A stretch of DNA of 64,000 nucleotides from Tetrapyrgos nigripes (lineage: Eukaryota > Basidiomycota > Agaricomycetes > Agaricales > Campanellaceae): contig JAACJM010000188.1 of NCBI GenBank assembly GCA_013368315.1, positions 1 to 64,000 on the forward strand, given 5' to 3'. Position 1 is the stretch's first letter. Each line of letters opens with the position of its first letter. The notes beneath the pieces are model-generated. The model was not told the origin of the DNA. It ran no database searches and saw only the letters and a list, made by a program, of their open reading frames with translations. Shown in pieces: positions 52,991 through 64,000 of this stretch. The position numbers and the translations under genes are program-made.

Positions 52991-53769
52991 TAAAAATTGG
53001 TATCAGTTGTTAACCAGTCATGAGATTGACGACCAAGTCGTCAGAGTGTGGATGTCCACATAAGAAATTTAATTGAGTTGACAACAGGTCTGACGACTGA
53101 CGACTAAGTCGTCAGAGTGTGCGTGTCCACACCGAATATACCAACTTGAAAGCAATTCTGAGCTCATATACATCGTTTCTAGTCATCACCAGTACATAAA
53201 GTCATATACAATAAGTTAGGACTGTATCCGCAGATTTAGGTATACCAGTTTGGCGTCCGAGTGAGGGTCATTTTGGTATGTAGTCGCATGTTCCGTAGGG
53301 GGTCGATGATAAGCATTAGCTTGTCATGTAAGTATTCTTTTTCGTAATAGTCAAAGAAGGACAGCGTTAACGGAGGATTTTCTTTCCCTTCATAGAATTT
53401 CTTCTCCGCATATGACGGCCGACAAAGAGGAGTCTTCAGCATTTGTGATTTATATATGAAACTCGTCACGAAAGAATTCCACGCTTGTTGGCTTCAATCA
53501 CGCTTTTATTAATATACTCAACGAAGAATGAACAGGACTCGAAAAAGGCCACCTATGTACCGCCACATGAAAAATACCCATGGGGCAATGAAATCCGTAG
53601 ACTCACGCCAGCTGCCACAACCCTATTGCCAGACGTTGGTACGGACTTCATCATGGCCTTCAGTATATGATCATTTTTCTTTCCCATTCCCAACCCAAGG
53701 GTCCAATTCGATAGACAACCTTTCCCATCTGCGATCGTTCCGATCACCCTCGACACAACGTCTTTATCT

Positions 53770-54330
53770 GACTCCCTCTTGAATAAAATCACTCTTTCGT
53801 AACCCGATAGTGACTCGAGCCATCACCTTGGCCTGTAGCAAGGCAAAATGCATATACATGCTGACAGTGTTGCTGAAATCCATTTTGCTTTTGGCTGACG
53901 TTGAGAAGACAGTGGGAATGTCGCTTGCTGAAGCGAAGAGGATGGAAGAGAATTGGTATAAAGCAGAGGTATGGTGTATCCAGATAAATCCAGTTGATAT
54001 GGTACGGTCTTTCAATCTTGTTCTTCGCCTTTCGCTAATTCGATAATCCTAGCGAGCCTACATTTACTCCACATCAGGAAATGGTACATTTTAACTGACC
54101 TTTCTCGGTTGGGTGAGCCTCGATGTATAGCAACCTATTGACCATTATGACAGCTAGTATAACTATAGGGAAAACATTATATACATACATTTGCAGTTTC
54201 ACGGCGATCGCTAGAACGATCAGCACGTACACGTTCACGCAGACTTGGGTGACCCCGCGCGCGATTATTTGTATGCTGGAACGTCGAGTAAGTAAGAAAG
54301 AGGACCAGGAAAACAAATGAACGCACGGAA
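53770..54330 (-). pseudogene. Seven-transmembrane protein fragment, paralog D
   Basis: Minus-strand exons read QVCVNVYVLIVLAIAVKLQ (about 54250-54190, followed by a GTATGTATAT donor) and HTSALYQFSSILFASASDIP, then TVFSTSAKSKMDFSNTVSMY and MHFALLQ (about 53990-53830). The order and spacing match the LESGLIYPLALL to LNQFA exon of paralog B. The last segment, VMARVTIGLRKS, replaces the usual GIAPTLIIVRxGLG, so the 3' end is diverged. A 270-residue open frame that overlaps (54886-54074) includes intron sequence and is not a protein on its own. Upstream exons are not resolved. 53230-53770 and 54330-54930 show nothing else. Confidence 0.45.
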
Positions 54331-54929
54331 GACTGAAGATTAACCTGGAATTGCATAGTGAGAGAGGATTCGGAAACTGAAAAGAGAATTGCTCACCCGA
54401 AAGACTTGCGAAGACATATGGGTTGATGTGGGAAAGAAAAAATTCGAGCAGAACGGGTATAAGTATACACGAAAAGGAGGTGGAGTAAAGTGAGTAATAT
54501 ACAGCAGCGGGGCATGGGTTGGAGAGGCTCGAAGTATGTAACTGAACGGGGATGCACACTGTCGACTTCACGAAGAATACAATTGATAAACAAAAAGAGA
54601 TGTAGCTATGTAGATATATGCCTGCTGATATGCAGAAATGAAGGAGTATACTAAAAAGGTAGATTCTCGTTTGACAATTAAGCATGCCTTTTTGGGAGTC
54701 TAGTCCTTTATAATAGTAGATACACAGCTGCCTCATGCAGGGATGAAAAAGTTGAAAGTTGATTCTATTGCATTTAGTGACGCAATAAAATGAGCGTGAA
54801 GGCGCCTTCCTACATGGAATTCCCATCCGAATTGATTGGTGATGTTTCTGAAGCGTTCCGGGTGCAGGCAGATGAGCTACAGCCATTTTAAGTATATATG
54901 TGCTCTATTAGTACTTATAGCCATCATTT

Positions 54930-55560
54930 TTACGGTCCTGGACCCTACATATATAGCGTCGTGGACGCTAAGAAGTGTCGCTTTGTACATGGACCATATT
55001 ATGAGATTGCGCAAGGTATTCTGACATTTATCTTCATAAGTAGAGGCAAATAATTGGATCAGTTGCTGTAAAAGTGATGTTGTGGTGGTGATCATTTATC
55101 TTCATCGGTAGAAGCAAATAACTGGGTGTGTTGTTGAAAGTGATGGTGCGATGGTGCATTTCTATGTATAAGTATTTATGCACTAGGTGAGAAATAGTCC
55201 GGAATAATCAACTATGTATCTAATCCAAAAAAAGTGGACCTGAACAGACATGCAAAAGATACACTCGGACTATGTACATAGCGTCCTGGATGCTAGGGAT
55301 GTGTCTGAAGCCATCTGAATATACAATGATGTCATCTAATTTAGTAGTGCAGACCACGTACGTAGCGTCCTGGACGCTAGAGATGTGTCTGAAGATATCT
55401 GAATAGAAAATGACGTGATAATTTAGTTGCAGGGATCATTGTACACAGCGTCCCAGATGCTGCAGACGGCTTAGAACTCTCAATCATATATATAGATTAG
55501 CTCCTATTCCTATGGATAGTGTCAGTTAGAGGTGTAGCGTCCTGGACGCTACGGGAGTGC
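54930..55560. repeat. Array with GCGTCCTGGACGCT palindromes, ~84-bp period
   Basis: The palindrome AGCGTCCTGGACGCTA, intact or mutated, occurs near 54955, 55281, 55364, 55448 and 55537. The steps between the last four are 83-89 bp, with GATGTGTCTGAAG and ATCTGAATA conserved after it. A second short repeat, TGGTGATCATTTATCTTCAT, spans 55040-55110. Confidence 0.7.
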
Positions 55561-55689
55561 TTGGTGTAGCATGAGAAAAAGGTATCAGTGAACCGAGAAC
55601 CAGGGTGCTGGAATGCTAACACTAGTTAAACGTGCATAAGTCCAACGCTGACCTGTCATCCCTAAATCTTATCCTCATTCTCACTAAAC

Positions 55690-56520
55690 CCACCCGCCAT
55701 AATCCCCATTCACCCATTGTATCCACTCCTTAAGAAACCGGCTTCCCACTTCTACTACCCTCAACGTGGATCCATAAATCAGTATCAGGTATTTGGAGGA
55801 CCGTTGGAGATGGTGACGGTGGAGGAGCTGAGAGGGAGGCCAAAGGCAAGCACATCGTAGCAGAGCTGGAGTAGAAGGCAATCCAAAAGTAAAAAGGCTT
55901 TTGAGCCTCACCGGCGTAGTAACGGGAGCCTTGACGCGAGAGTCGGGGATGGCATCATTTGAAAGAGTGGTTATTAGTATCAAAATAGAATACTGAATGT
56001 CATTTGAGACTCACCTGGGCTTGAAATCTGAGCAAATTACATGATACCACCTGGCGCGGGTCAGCTCACAGCGAGAACGGTAAGGAACGAAGACCCGGGA
56101 GCTTCATAATCAAATTCTACGCCCTTTAAAATGGATGATGACGCCCGGACAGCGAGGACACCCAGCCAGAACAACGTACAAGTTGAGGTGAAGCTGATTT
56201 CGGGAAGACGGGTTGAAGGTAGTGGAGACGGAGTAGCAGAGAAAGAAGGGTCGAAAAACACGAAGAGCCTATAGTAGTATCAAAATAGAATACTGAACGG
56301 GATTAGAGACTCACCTGCGCGTTAATCCAAATAGAATACTTAGTACCACGGAGCGCGGGTCAGCTCACAGCGAGAATGGCAAGAAACAGCGGGTGCGAGC
56401 CACATCGATCATGGATCACGGCCCACCCATCACAAGAAATCTCCTGATGAGAAGCTGGGCCGTCCCCATCCCCATTGCATTGACCCGTTGGCGCATCTGT
56501 TGGAATAACTGGGAGAAAAG
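55690..56520 (-). repeat. Tandem ~300-bp duplication of the GTTCTCGCTGTGAG repeat
   Basis: Plus-strand TAG.ATCAAAATAGAATACTGAA, then GAGACTCACCTG, then GCGCGGGTCAGCTCACAGCG and AGAA occurs at about 55975-56085 and again at 56277-56385. On the minus strand each ends in CAG/GTGAGTCT, like an exon followed by a splice donor. Minus-strand frames of 66 and 99 residues in between are unidentified. 56520-56880 shows no gene. Confidence 0.65.
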
Positions 56521-56879
56521 GCTATCAATAAAAACATATTAGTTAACCAACTGCGACGCACCTGAAACTCGACCCTAACCCGCATTATCCAGCTCAGACG
56601 GGCACAATCAGCCCCCTACTCCGAACCGACCTACAACCGACCCGCTTATCTACAAATACTTGGTCAATGGCTTGGGGAAATGACTAAAGGGATATTAAGA
56701 CTGGACTTGCGGGCATTTGAGGCGGGGGAGACTCGGAAGCACAGTTGGGTGCAAAGATGATGGCGGTTGAGAAAGAGTTGGTGACGTGACTGTCACATTT
56801 CCAGTGTAATTACAGAGGGGTTGGCGGATGACAGAATATGAGTGGAATGGGATAAGTCTGGGGTGGTTTAGAGTCGGTT

Positions 56880-58910
56880 TAACGAGTAGAATTCGAATAT
56901 ATATAAATCAAAGGGAACACACCTAGTATTCCAAAGTTATAGCCCATTCAAAAATCCCAAAACCGGAAAACAGCCTATATCGTATCCGGACGGCGTCCGA
57001 CGGCTTCGATTTCAACGCCATCATGTTTGGGGGGTTAAATAACCCCAGAATCGAGCCCAGGATGATCCAATTTGAACGAGAGGGTGAGGAAGAGTGAAGT
57101 TTGTAAGGGAGAGGAGGAGCGGGTACCGATATTCAATCTGGAAGGGGTTGGGCGACTTCGAAACCATCAGATTCGGAGGGTTCAATAACCATAGAATACA
57201 GTCCAGGATGAAGGAATTTAGGTTCTGGGTCGAGGAGGAGTGGAGGTGGTATGGGGGGAAGAGGGGGGATGGCGGGCAACGGAATATCAATGGATTTGAG
57301 GAAGTCGGGGGTGCTATATGGTCGGTTTAATGAGACAAATAAGACTATAAAAAAATCAGAGCGAACGGACCTCGCGTTCAAAAGTTACACCCAATCTAAA
57401 GACCCAAAAACCACAAAATGCGCCATATTGAATCCGGACGGGGTTGGGCAGCTTCGAAAGCATTACCATCGGATTCTGGGAGTTGAATAACGCCAGAAAC
57501 GAGTCTTGAATAAAGGATTCAGGCGGGAGGGTGAGGCGGAGTGGAGGTGGTATGGGGGGATGGCGGGCAACGGAATATCAAGGGATTTGGGGAAGTCTGG
57601 GGTGCTATATGGTCGGTTTAATGAGACAAATACGACTATAAAAAAATCAGAGCGAACGGACCTCGCGTTCAAAAGTTACACCCAATCTAAAGACCCAAAA
57701 ACCACAAAATGCCAAGGGGGACCCGGGATTGCGGACCGGTACACTCCGGGGGTCGGTCGGTCGGGTCATTGAGGTCGTTAAAAATTTTTGGAAGTGTGAA
57801 ATTTTTTATGGTTTACAGGCTTGTATCAGTGTAATTATGGGTCCTTTTATAGTTCTTGACTTAGTTCTTGTCATCCAGAGCTGTCTTGAAAGGTGACTGA
57901 GCCATTTGGCGTACATCCAATGAGTTGGCCCTAGTGAACTGCAGGGATATCCCCCGGGTATTTTTGGGCGTACCGGTACCCCTACCCGCGAAAACCCTTA
58001 CCCGTCAGAAGGGTACGGGTTTGTACCCCTGGCGGGTAACCCGTCAGTTCACAAGTATATATATATAATGTAACTATCTAAATCCAACTACTCGCTATGG
58101 AATATTATTTTTTGAAGGTGGGATACATCAGTTTTGCTTTGTTCAAGCATTCAGCCACAGTGATCAAGGCTTTCCGGCGTGTGAACAGCGACGTGTCACT
58201 TACCCATATTTGGATGTCGTGGTGGCAAAATACTATTATTGAACTATGTACTAAAGAATTACACAGAACATACTCAAAGTAGTGAATATATTGAGGTAAA
58301 CTACGGGTACAAAATTTTGGATGGCGGGTACGGCGGGTCTGCCTTACGGGTAAGGGTCAGCACGGGTTTTGAAATCCATACCCGTACCCTTGAGACCCCT
58401 ACCCGCGACCCCCCACGACCCCCCAAACCCCTGCTTCTCACTAGTTGGCCCAACACCCGCCACCCGAGTACCAATGTCTAGATACCCGTGTGGCCACCCC
58501 AGCGCGTTAGGATTAGGGCTTCCCTGCGAGGCGCACAGCGCCGAGCCAAGGGTAAGCCAAAAATGGAAGGTCAGTATCACGTTGCACCTTCCATATATAG
58601 GCATACCTTCCCTATTTAGTAGGTATCGGTCGGTCGGTCGGGTCCCAGAGGCCGTTAAAAAATTTTTCGACGTAGTGTACGAAATCAAAATTTTCGGTCC
58701 CCCTTGCAAAATGCGCCATATTGAATCCGGACGGGGTTGGCCAGCTTCAAAAGCATTACCATCGGATTCTGGGAGCTGAATAACGCCAGAAACGAGTCTT
58801 GAATAAAGGATTTAGGCGGGAGGGTGAGTCGGAGTGGAGGTGGTATGGGGGGAAGAGGGGGGATGGCGGGTAACAGAATATCAATAGATTTCGGCAAGTC
58901 GTGGGTGTGG
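56880..58910 (+). repeat. Four copies of the AATAACCC repeat, the last split by a hAT element
   Basis: Units at about 56880-57115, 57120-57400 and 57405-57712 run in tandem; the fourth resumes at 58707 after the inserted element. The second and third share long exact stretches, such as GGTGCTATATGGTCGGTTTA and AAGACCCAAAAACCACAAAA, so they are recent duplicates. The sequence at 58715-58900 continues exactly as 57418-57600 does, confirming that the element split a unit. Confidence 0.8.
57713..58706 (+). mobile_element. Non-autonomous hAT-type element, copy 2 (994 bp)
   Basis: CAAGGGGGACC (57713-57723) is inverted as GGTCCCCCTTG (58696-58706), and the element is flanked by the 8-bp duplication CAAAATGC (57705-57712 and 58707-58714). 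Its left end carries GGGATTGCGGACCGGTACAC and CGGTCGGTCGG and its right end CGGTCGGTCGGTCGG, matching copy 1 in opposite orientation. The interior holds GGGTAC-rich repeats and short frames without a recognised domain. Unlike copy 1 it lacks the zinc-finger/PHD gene. Confidence 0.88.
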
Positions 58911-59050
58911 ACTCACATCTGAGCATCTAAGACATTTATGGATCTGCACGTCTAAGACATCCATGGATCCGAGTGTACAAGACATCGGCACATCAACACG
59001 TCCAAGACGTCCACGCATCCGAGTGTCCAAGTGTCCAAGACACTTGCAAG
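58910..59050. repeat. Short palindromic repeats (CCAAGACGTCCA type)
   Basis: GTCTAAGACATCCATGGATC and GTCCAAGACGTCCACGCATC variants occur five times in about 140 bp. They resemble the array at 39595-39985. From 59050 to 59590 I see no gene. Confidence 0.55.
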
Positions 59051-59599
59051 AAATTCCCCAAATCTTTTGAACAGCCAATCAACCACAAAGATGATGCCTA
59101 GACTGAACGGCTAAAGCGACGAATGTTAGAAGATAATGGGGCGGAGATTTTTAATAGAAAGAAATATGTAGGAAAACTTGGGAAAGGAAGCAGTGTGGCA
59201 ATGGGTCCATGGGGACAACGCACGATCACGTATATGTCCCGGTACACCCCCCCTACGATCAAGGCTGCCTCCTGCACCCAACGCCAGCCAAAAATAAAAA
59301 AGTATATAGAGGAACAAAATATAAAAGGATTTTAATATGATAGAAATGACTGGACATAAAGGGTTGAAGGGTTTGAGGCAGGTTTAATTCAACTTTGAGG
59401 TGATGTTGAGCGGACAGATGATGGGAGAAAGGATGAAAGACATGTCAAGTTGAGTTTGAAAATTGTTGACTAAAGATCGGGTTAGGGATTGACTGTCAGG
59501 AGAAAAAGTCACATGTCAGAGAAAAATTTCCCCCTCATGTGACTTTTTGCCAGGTAGAAGCAAATCACGTCTATGTCAGCATCTATGAGCCACTATGTC

Positions 59600-60541
59600 T
59601 ATGGATAGAGTGTTTGGGACGCTGTGAGCGTTCATTCCGCTCACAGCGTCCACATTATTCTATATATGTATGAATAGCTGAATGTATTTAATACCATTCG
59701 TGTTCATTCTCATCCATGCAGACACAGAATGCAACGCTGATGGCGGAGCATTCTGTATCATGCATACACAGAATGCTAGCTACGCTGTGAGCGGAGCACT
59801 CTGTATCATGCATGCATCATACAGAATGCAACGCTGACAGCGGAGCATCCTGTGTAATGCGGTGAACACTCAAGTCGTCTTTGACCGACTTCAGCGTTCA
59901 CGCTGTGAGCGGAGCTATATATATGCAAGCTAGTGTCCGTGAAAGTTATGGACGCTCAGAACGTCCGTAAGATTTATGTGACTGTAGGATGCTCCGCTAT
60001 CAGCGTTGCATTCTGTGCATGCATGCATGCATGCTCCACTGACAGCGGAGGTATGGATGCTCGACTTGAGCGTCCTAAGTGAATGTTCCTCTCATGTATT
60101 TTTTTGACAAATTTGAAGAAAACAAAGAATTTTACGCATAAACAGGTTGTTTTGTTTGCACAGAAAAGTGCCCTGAAGTAATGCCTACATTTCCTATTTA
60201 TAGGACCAGTGCATTAGAGGACTGGAAGTATTTTTAATTAAGCAAAAACAGTCAAAAGCAATATTGATGACTGTGTATTCCAAAGTTAATATATATTATC
60301 GACGTATATAGGTCAGTCTATAACGCTAGTCCATAGCCTTCAAATGGTGTACTATTCAAGGAAAACGATGGAGAATTCATGTAGATATGAATTGTTTTCT
60401 CTCGGTGGCTGAAGATTAAGATTATATTTATGATATTTTCGTGAACGCTGAAGTCGGTCAAAGACGACTTGAGCGTTCACCGCATTATACAGGATGCTCC
60501 GCTGTCAGCGTTGCATTCTGTATGATGCATGCATCATATGC
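59600..60541. repeat. Inverted-repeat pair (~99 bp arms) in palindromic DNA
   Basis: The segment 59804-59902 (starting near ATGCATGCATCATACAGAAT, ending GACCGACTTCAGCGTTCACG) is inverted at 60440-60538 with about two or three mismatches; 537 bp lie between. The arms themselves contain GCTGACAGCGGAGC and TCAAGTCGTC..GACCGACTT hairpins. A partial third copy lies at 59985-60060. It may be a foldback element; I found no clear duplication of flanking bases. Confidence 0.75.
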
Positions 60542-60594
60542 TGATGAAGTCGGGGCTGCTAAAGAATGCCTCTCATGATTAGAATATATATATG

Positions 60595-61310
60595 CCCCCC
60601 GAAACCCTACTCCACCGATGACTAAACTCTAGTTTGTGTTGTTCCACTCTTTGCAGGGGGATAGATGGTGGTCAATTCAGGATGTTTAGTGGGTGGTTGA
60701 GTGGCTGTAGCAGAAACAACATTAAGTCCACTTTCACTGCATGTGGGAAAATATGCGTTGGGAGGAGTTTTAAGGCCCAGGTCAAAGTGGCTTGTAGGCA
60801 TGGCCCTACAGGATGGTTTTCCTGTTTCTGTAGATGAAATGGAAGATACTGGCACCCCATGCAGACTGCGCGTAAGTCGTCTAGGTATAGTCCGTGAGGG
60901 ATACATTTTTGACACAGAAAAGAGCGAACTGGTTGAGTATGGGTGAAAGGAAGGGTCTGTGCTGTAATGGGGCGCAGTATCAAGTTTCTGCTGTCAAATG
61001 GAATGTACTGACGCCCCGCCAGGAATGGGCACCACTGGGAATGGGACACAAAACCAGGTTGACGGTTGGGGGGGCAAAATCAGCAACGACTTGAAGGCAC
61101 AGACGTTGTTTGAGAATTCCGCATTGTATGGACCTGTGGGCTGGCTTATATGTTAGGGGGGGTCATAGTGGACATTTTGGCGCCCCGCTCCAGCAGGGCG
61201 CTTGTCGTCGTGGTACCCATAGGTGGTCATAGATTTCGGGGTGTGGGTGAAAGCAAGTTTCAAGGATTTCTCAGGAGGAGCATGGATTGGGGTTAGGGCT
61301 GGGTACTTAG
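60595..61310. other. Unidentified stretch with weak open frames
   Basis: Minus-strand frames (61049-60672, 125 residues; 60915-60622, 97 residues) and plus-strand frames overlap without a recognisable domain. CGCCCCGC..CAGGAATGGGC and GGCGCCCCGCTCCAGCAGG recur within 200 bp. No gene is called. Confidence 0.3.
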
Positions 61311-61315
61311 TGATA

Positions 61316-61600
61316 TCGTATCAACCCCCAGGAGTCCAAATCTTCAAGTTTTAAGGGAAACGGAGCAGCGGTTGTTGAGATAATCGTGAAACAACGCTGA
61401 AAAAGATGACATAATGGCCTGCAGACCAGGTACCCCAAAAGTGCTCCCCCGGACCTGAGCCCGGAGCGCCCACAGCTTTCGAGGTCTGGGAATCCGAATC
61501 TGCAGTTTTTAGGACGAACGGATGAGCAGGGGACAAGCAGTGTGCGGACCTTTGAAAAAAGCACCGATGTCCATTGTGGGAGCCAACCTATACATAGTAA
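61316..61600. repeat. Inverted copies of the motif at 49360-49640
   Basis: GGGAATCCGAATCTGCAGTT then TTTAGGACGAACGG (about 61487-61520) and GAGTCCAAATCTTCAAGTTT then TAAGGGAAACGGAGCAGCGG (about 61331-61370) match the reverse complement of the 49430 and 49580 motifs. No gene is seen here. 61600-62380 also holds nothing recognised. Confidence 0.5.
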
Positions 61601-62389
61601 GGCTCCGTCTGGCAGCCCGTGTGTTTCGCTGAGGCGAGGCCAACTCCTCGAAGCCCTCGTCGTCCCGAATATGGAAGCTTAGGTCATATGGGGTATGCAG
61701 CCTGGTTGCTAACAGTTAGAGAGGAATCCGGTATAGGTAAATCTGCGGGTACCCCCTGCGGGGCTGCGGGTACGGCCCGGGTACCAGTAATCATTTGAGT
61801 TCACCAATGTATGACATACATACGAGCATTTGTAACATAGTAGAGAGGCGTAAAAGTGTACATAAAGCTTGTAAATGGACTTCAACGAAGTGTAGTGAAA
61901 CTCAAATGTACATGGATAAGCACAGCCACTTACTCCCATTCACATTAGAGTCTCATTGATAACTCAAGTATTTCTCCACAAAACAGCCTGGATATTATTG
62001 CTAAAAGCCTATTGCATGCAGTAGAGACTATTTTCATTCTTTGCATGCCAATATTCTATGAGTTATGTACCAAAATTACCCTTAGACTCGAAATGAAGCC
62101 TGCACATGAATAAAACTCTTCATAATTCGCATTGTAAATGCAGTCTACTCATTCTAATACATCACTGAGCTAATGTTTCAAGTGTTTACTAAGGCAATTT
62201 GTAGATCCAATTCCTAGAAAAGTCGAGATCAATGTGAATTTAGCCTAAGATTTAGTAGAATTTATGATAGAAATTCATTTCTACACATTGAATATGTCAA
62301 GGTACTGGCTATTAGTACAGGAGCTACAGCATTCCTTATTTTCAATCCATTAGAAGTGATTTAGATGTTGTGTGGATGCTGGTAATGCA

Positions 62390-62510
62390 CCCGCATGGTA
62401 CCCGCATGGTACCCGCATGGTACCCGCAGTGGCTGTGCACATGCGGGTACCCATGCGGGCACCATGCGGGTACCATGCGGGCACCTATGCGGGTACCTAG
62501 CGGATACTGT
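62390..62510. repeat. CATGGTACCCG / CGGGTACCATG microsatellite
   Basis: Three CGCATGGTACC units are followed, after a CAGTGGCTGTGCAC spacer, by five units in the opposite orientation (ATGCGGGTACC, ATGCGGGCACC). The whole block is thus a roughly 120-bp palindrome. 62510-62890 shows no gene. Confidence 0.8.
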
Positions 62511-62894
62511 GTTTCTCGCCTTTATGTTGTATGAGAGTCCGTTGGAAGGAACTAATGGTATTTGCACATATATACTACTGTCCTGGCATGAACGAAAGTT
62601 CAGTCTTTCTGACAAAAAAAAAATCCAAAAAAATCTGAAAAAAATAGAAAATGTCAAATCTGGCCTTAGCTTCTTTTGGCTGTGATGTGTGACTGAACTC
62701 TTATTCATGCTGAGACAGTAACCTGCCTGCTGTAGTAATATTCAGTATCATTCTCATGGATCTCATGATCAAAATTTCAGCAGGCTGATAACAAGGACTC
62801 TGTATCTACATTTATGACTCTGAACTACTTAGTATGCCTCCCAGATCAGTATTCTAAATTATTGTTTCCTTTGTTTCTGTCCTTGAGACTGCAA

Positions 62895-64000
62895 CTTACG
62901 AATGTATGAGTCATGCATTCTTTGAAAGTGTCGCATAACCTTGAGTAATCCATCAAAGCCTTGGATAATATCCTTGTTTTTGCCTGTCAAATAATATCAG
63001 TGAATTATAATTAATGTAAGTATAGAAATGACTGCAAACCTGCTATTTGGTATATGACAGAGTGAACAGATTCCTCTGCATTGGTTGTATCAGGAAGCTT
63101 TGAGGCAAGTTTGCTGTCCATTTTTCGTTGGCTATGAAAAATCATACTTGCATGTTCTGGAGCCAACCACCAATTCAGCCATGCCTCCAGCCCTGGCCAT
63201 GTTTCCTTCATGATCTTCACAACTCTATCAAACACAGCAGAATTCTCAGCTATAACCATCTGTCTGCACAGTTCTTCAAACTCAGCTCTGCTGTCAGGTG
63301 GCACATGGTTACTGAGTCGAGCCACACGTGTTACAGATTTTTCAAAGTGATATCTGCATCCCTTGATCAGTGACTGAGCAGCATTCTCTAGTTCAGTGCG
63401 TGTCCGAGTGTTGTCCTCTTGGCGGATGAAATAGTCGGTGAATGCAGAGATAAATCCCAAGCGCTGAGCATCACTGAAATCAACAACCTAATCAAAAAAA
63501 TCAGCTTTTTTCAAAACCATAGAAAATCTAGTGCCCTCACAAGTGCAAACAACTCATCAGTAATTTTCTCATTATGTTCATGTGCAGCTTCAGCAATAGC
63601 CTCAATGACAGCAGTGAAATGCCAATGGTAATGCTGAGTTGTAACACCATTTGCATAGCTGAACATGGAGGGAACCCATCTATCAATTACAGTATTGAAT
63701 GTAGTAGTGGAAATCAACACAGCATTGGGATCTGCCCAATACTTGTGTGCACCATCAGTCAGCATGCCCTCTAATGGCAAAGGGCCTTCAACAAGCTCAG
63801 CTTTTGGCAAGAGTTGGTCCTGCATCCACTTTGAGTGAAATGATATGACACATTCAGGCTCCCTTCCTACAGTATTGATTCTGATTTGGACTTCATCTTC
63901 ATGTTGCTGGATCCAGGAGTGAAACTGGTTGATGAATGACCATCCAACTTCTGCTGTAGCTCCTTTTGTCATTTTTTTAGTTTCATAACGGTAGGTTTCA
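62895..64000 (-). CDS. Transposase-like protein (possibly MULE-related), 5' part beyond window
   Basis: Three minus-strand exons are in order: from the right edge to about 63534 (GWSFINQFHSWIQQ, ECVISFHSKWMQDQ, LTDGAHKYWADPNAVLISTT, SYANGVTTQHYHWHF), then 63488-63043 (VVDFSDAQRLGFISAFTDYF, KGCRYHFEKSVTRVARLSNH, WLNWWLAPEHASMIF, LPDTTNAEESVHSVIYQIA), then about 62985-62895 (GKNKDIIQGFDGLLKVMRHF). Introns have GTGAGG/GATTAG and GTTTGC/GACAG borders. LTDGAH and DTTNAEES are, to my recollection, conserved in a large family of Agaricomycete transposase-like proteins, tentatively MULE type. The frame is open to the window end (YETKK before the first ATG at 63972), so the protein is partial. Where it ends 3' of 62895 is unclear. 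Confidence 0.55.

Noticed and set aside
54074..54886. A 270-residue minus-strand open frame as a single gene
   Set aside because: Only about 20 residues match an exon of the seven-transmembrane family; the rest crosses probable intron and flank without motifs.
1..64000. tRNA or rRNA genes
   Set aside because: I looked for the GGTTCGAATCC-type T-arm and cloverleaf pairing and for conserved rRNA blocks and found no convincing case; a tRNAscan-SE or Infernal run would settle it.

Overview
This is a gene-poor, repeat-rich stretch of a fungal genome, almost certainly a basidiomycete and most likely an Agaricomycete. The support is eukaryotic gene structure (introns of about 45-75 bp, mostly GT-AG), a 15-exon microsomal cytochrome P450, members of Agaricomycete-expanded families (DUF6698-like, HNH_2-like proteins, a seven-transmembrane family, BTB), and a fungal Ty1/copia element carrying a Plavaka-type DNA transposon. 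I saw no bacterial operons, CRISPR array, rRNA or tRNA.

Layout. 1-5.7 kb: copies of a dispersed repeat whose core is GGGTT-AATAACCC, and tandem arrays built from short palindromes. 5.8-9.75 kb: two convergent members of a seven-transmembrane family and a small cysteine-rich secreted protein. 9.9-18.9 kb: no confident host gene except a possible 119-residue protein; it holds palindrome arrays and a non-autonomous hAT element (15715-17070, 8-bp target duplication) carrying a decayed zinc-finger plus PHD-finger gene. 18.9-21.4 kb: an intact P450. 21451-37066: a young copia element (343-bp LTRs with one difference, 5-bp duplication TAGTC) inserted 17 bp after the P450 stop codon. A 9955-bp Plavaka transposon (24884-34838) is nested in its pol gene and carries both its transposase (10 exons, 1275 residues) and a complete divergent DUF6698-like gene (8 exons, 624 residues). 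37-40.5 kb: diverged duplications and an AGGGTTGGGC minisatellite. 40.9-43.6 kb: two divergently oriented HNH-family genes. 44-47.5 kb: a 159-bp tandem array, a BTB fragment and a coiled-coil protein. 48.0-49.3 kb: an inverted copy of 7.2-8.5 kb. 49.4-62.9 kb: mostly repeats, including a TA-flanked MITE, a second hAT copy (57713-58706), a fourth seven-transmembrane paralog and a roughly 99-bp inverted-repeat pair. 62.9-64.0 kb: part of a minus-strand transposase-like gene that runs off the right edge.

Most of the window is therefore layered mobile DNA. The clearest functional units are the P450, the two-gene Plavaka transposon, the HNH pair and the membrane/secreted cluster. For the P450, Plavaka, DUF6698 and both HNH genes I checked that my predicted exons add up to a whole number of codons. 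All family names rest on motif recognition by eye, not on a database search.
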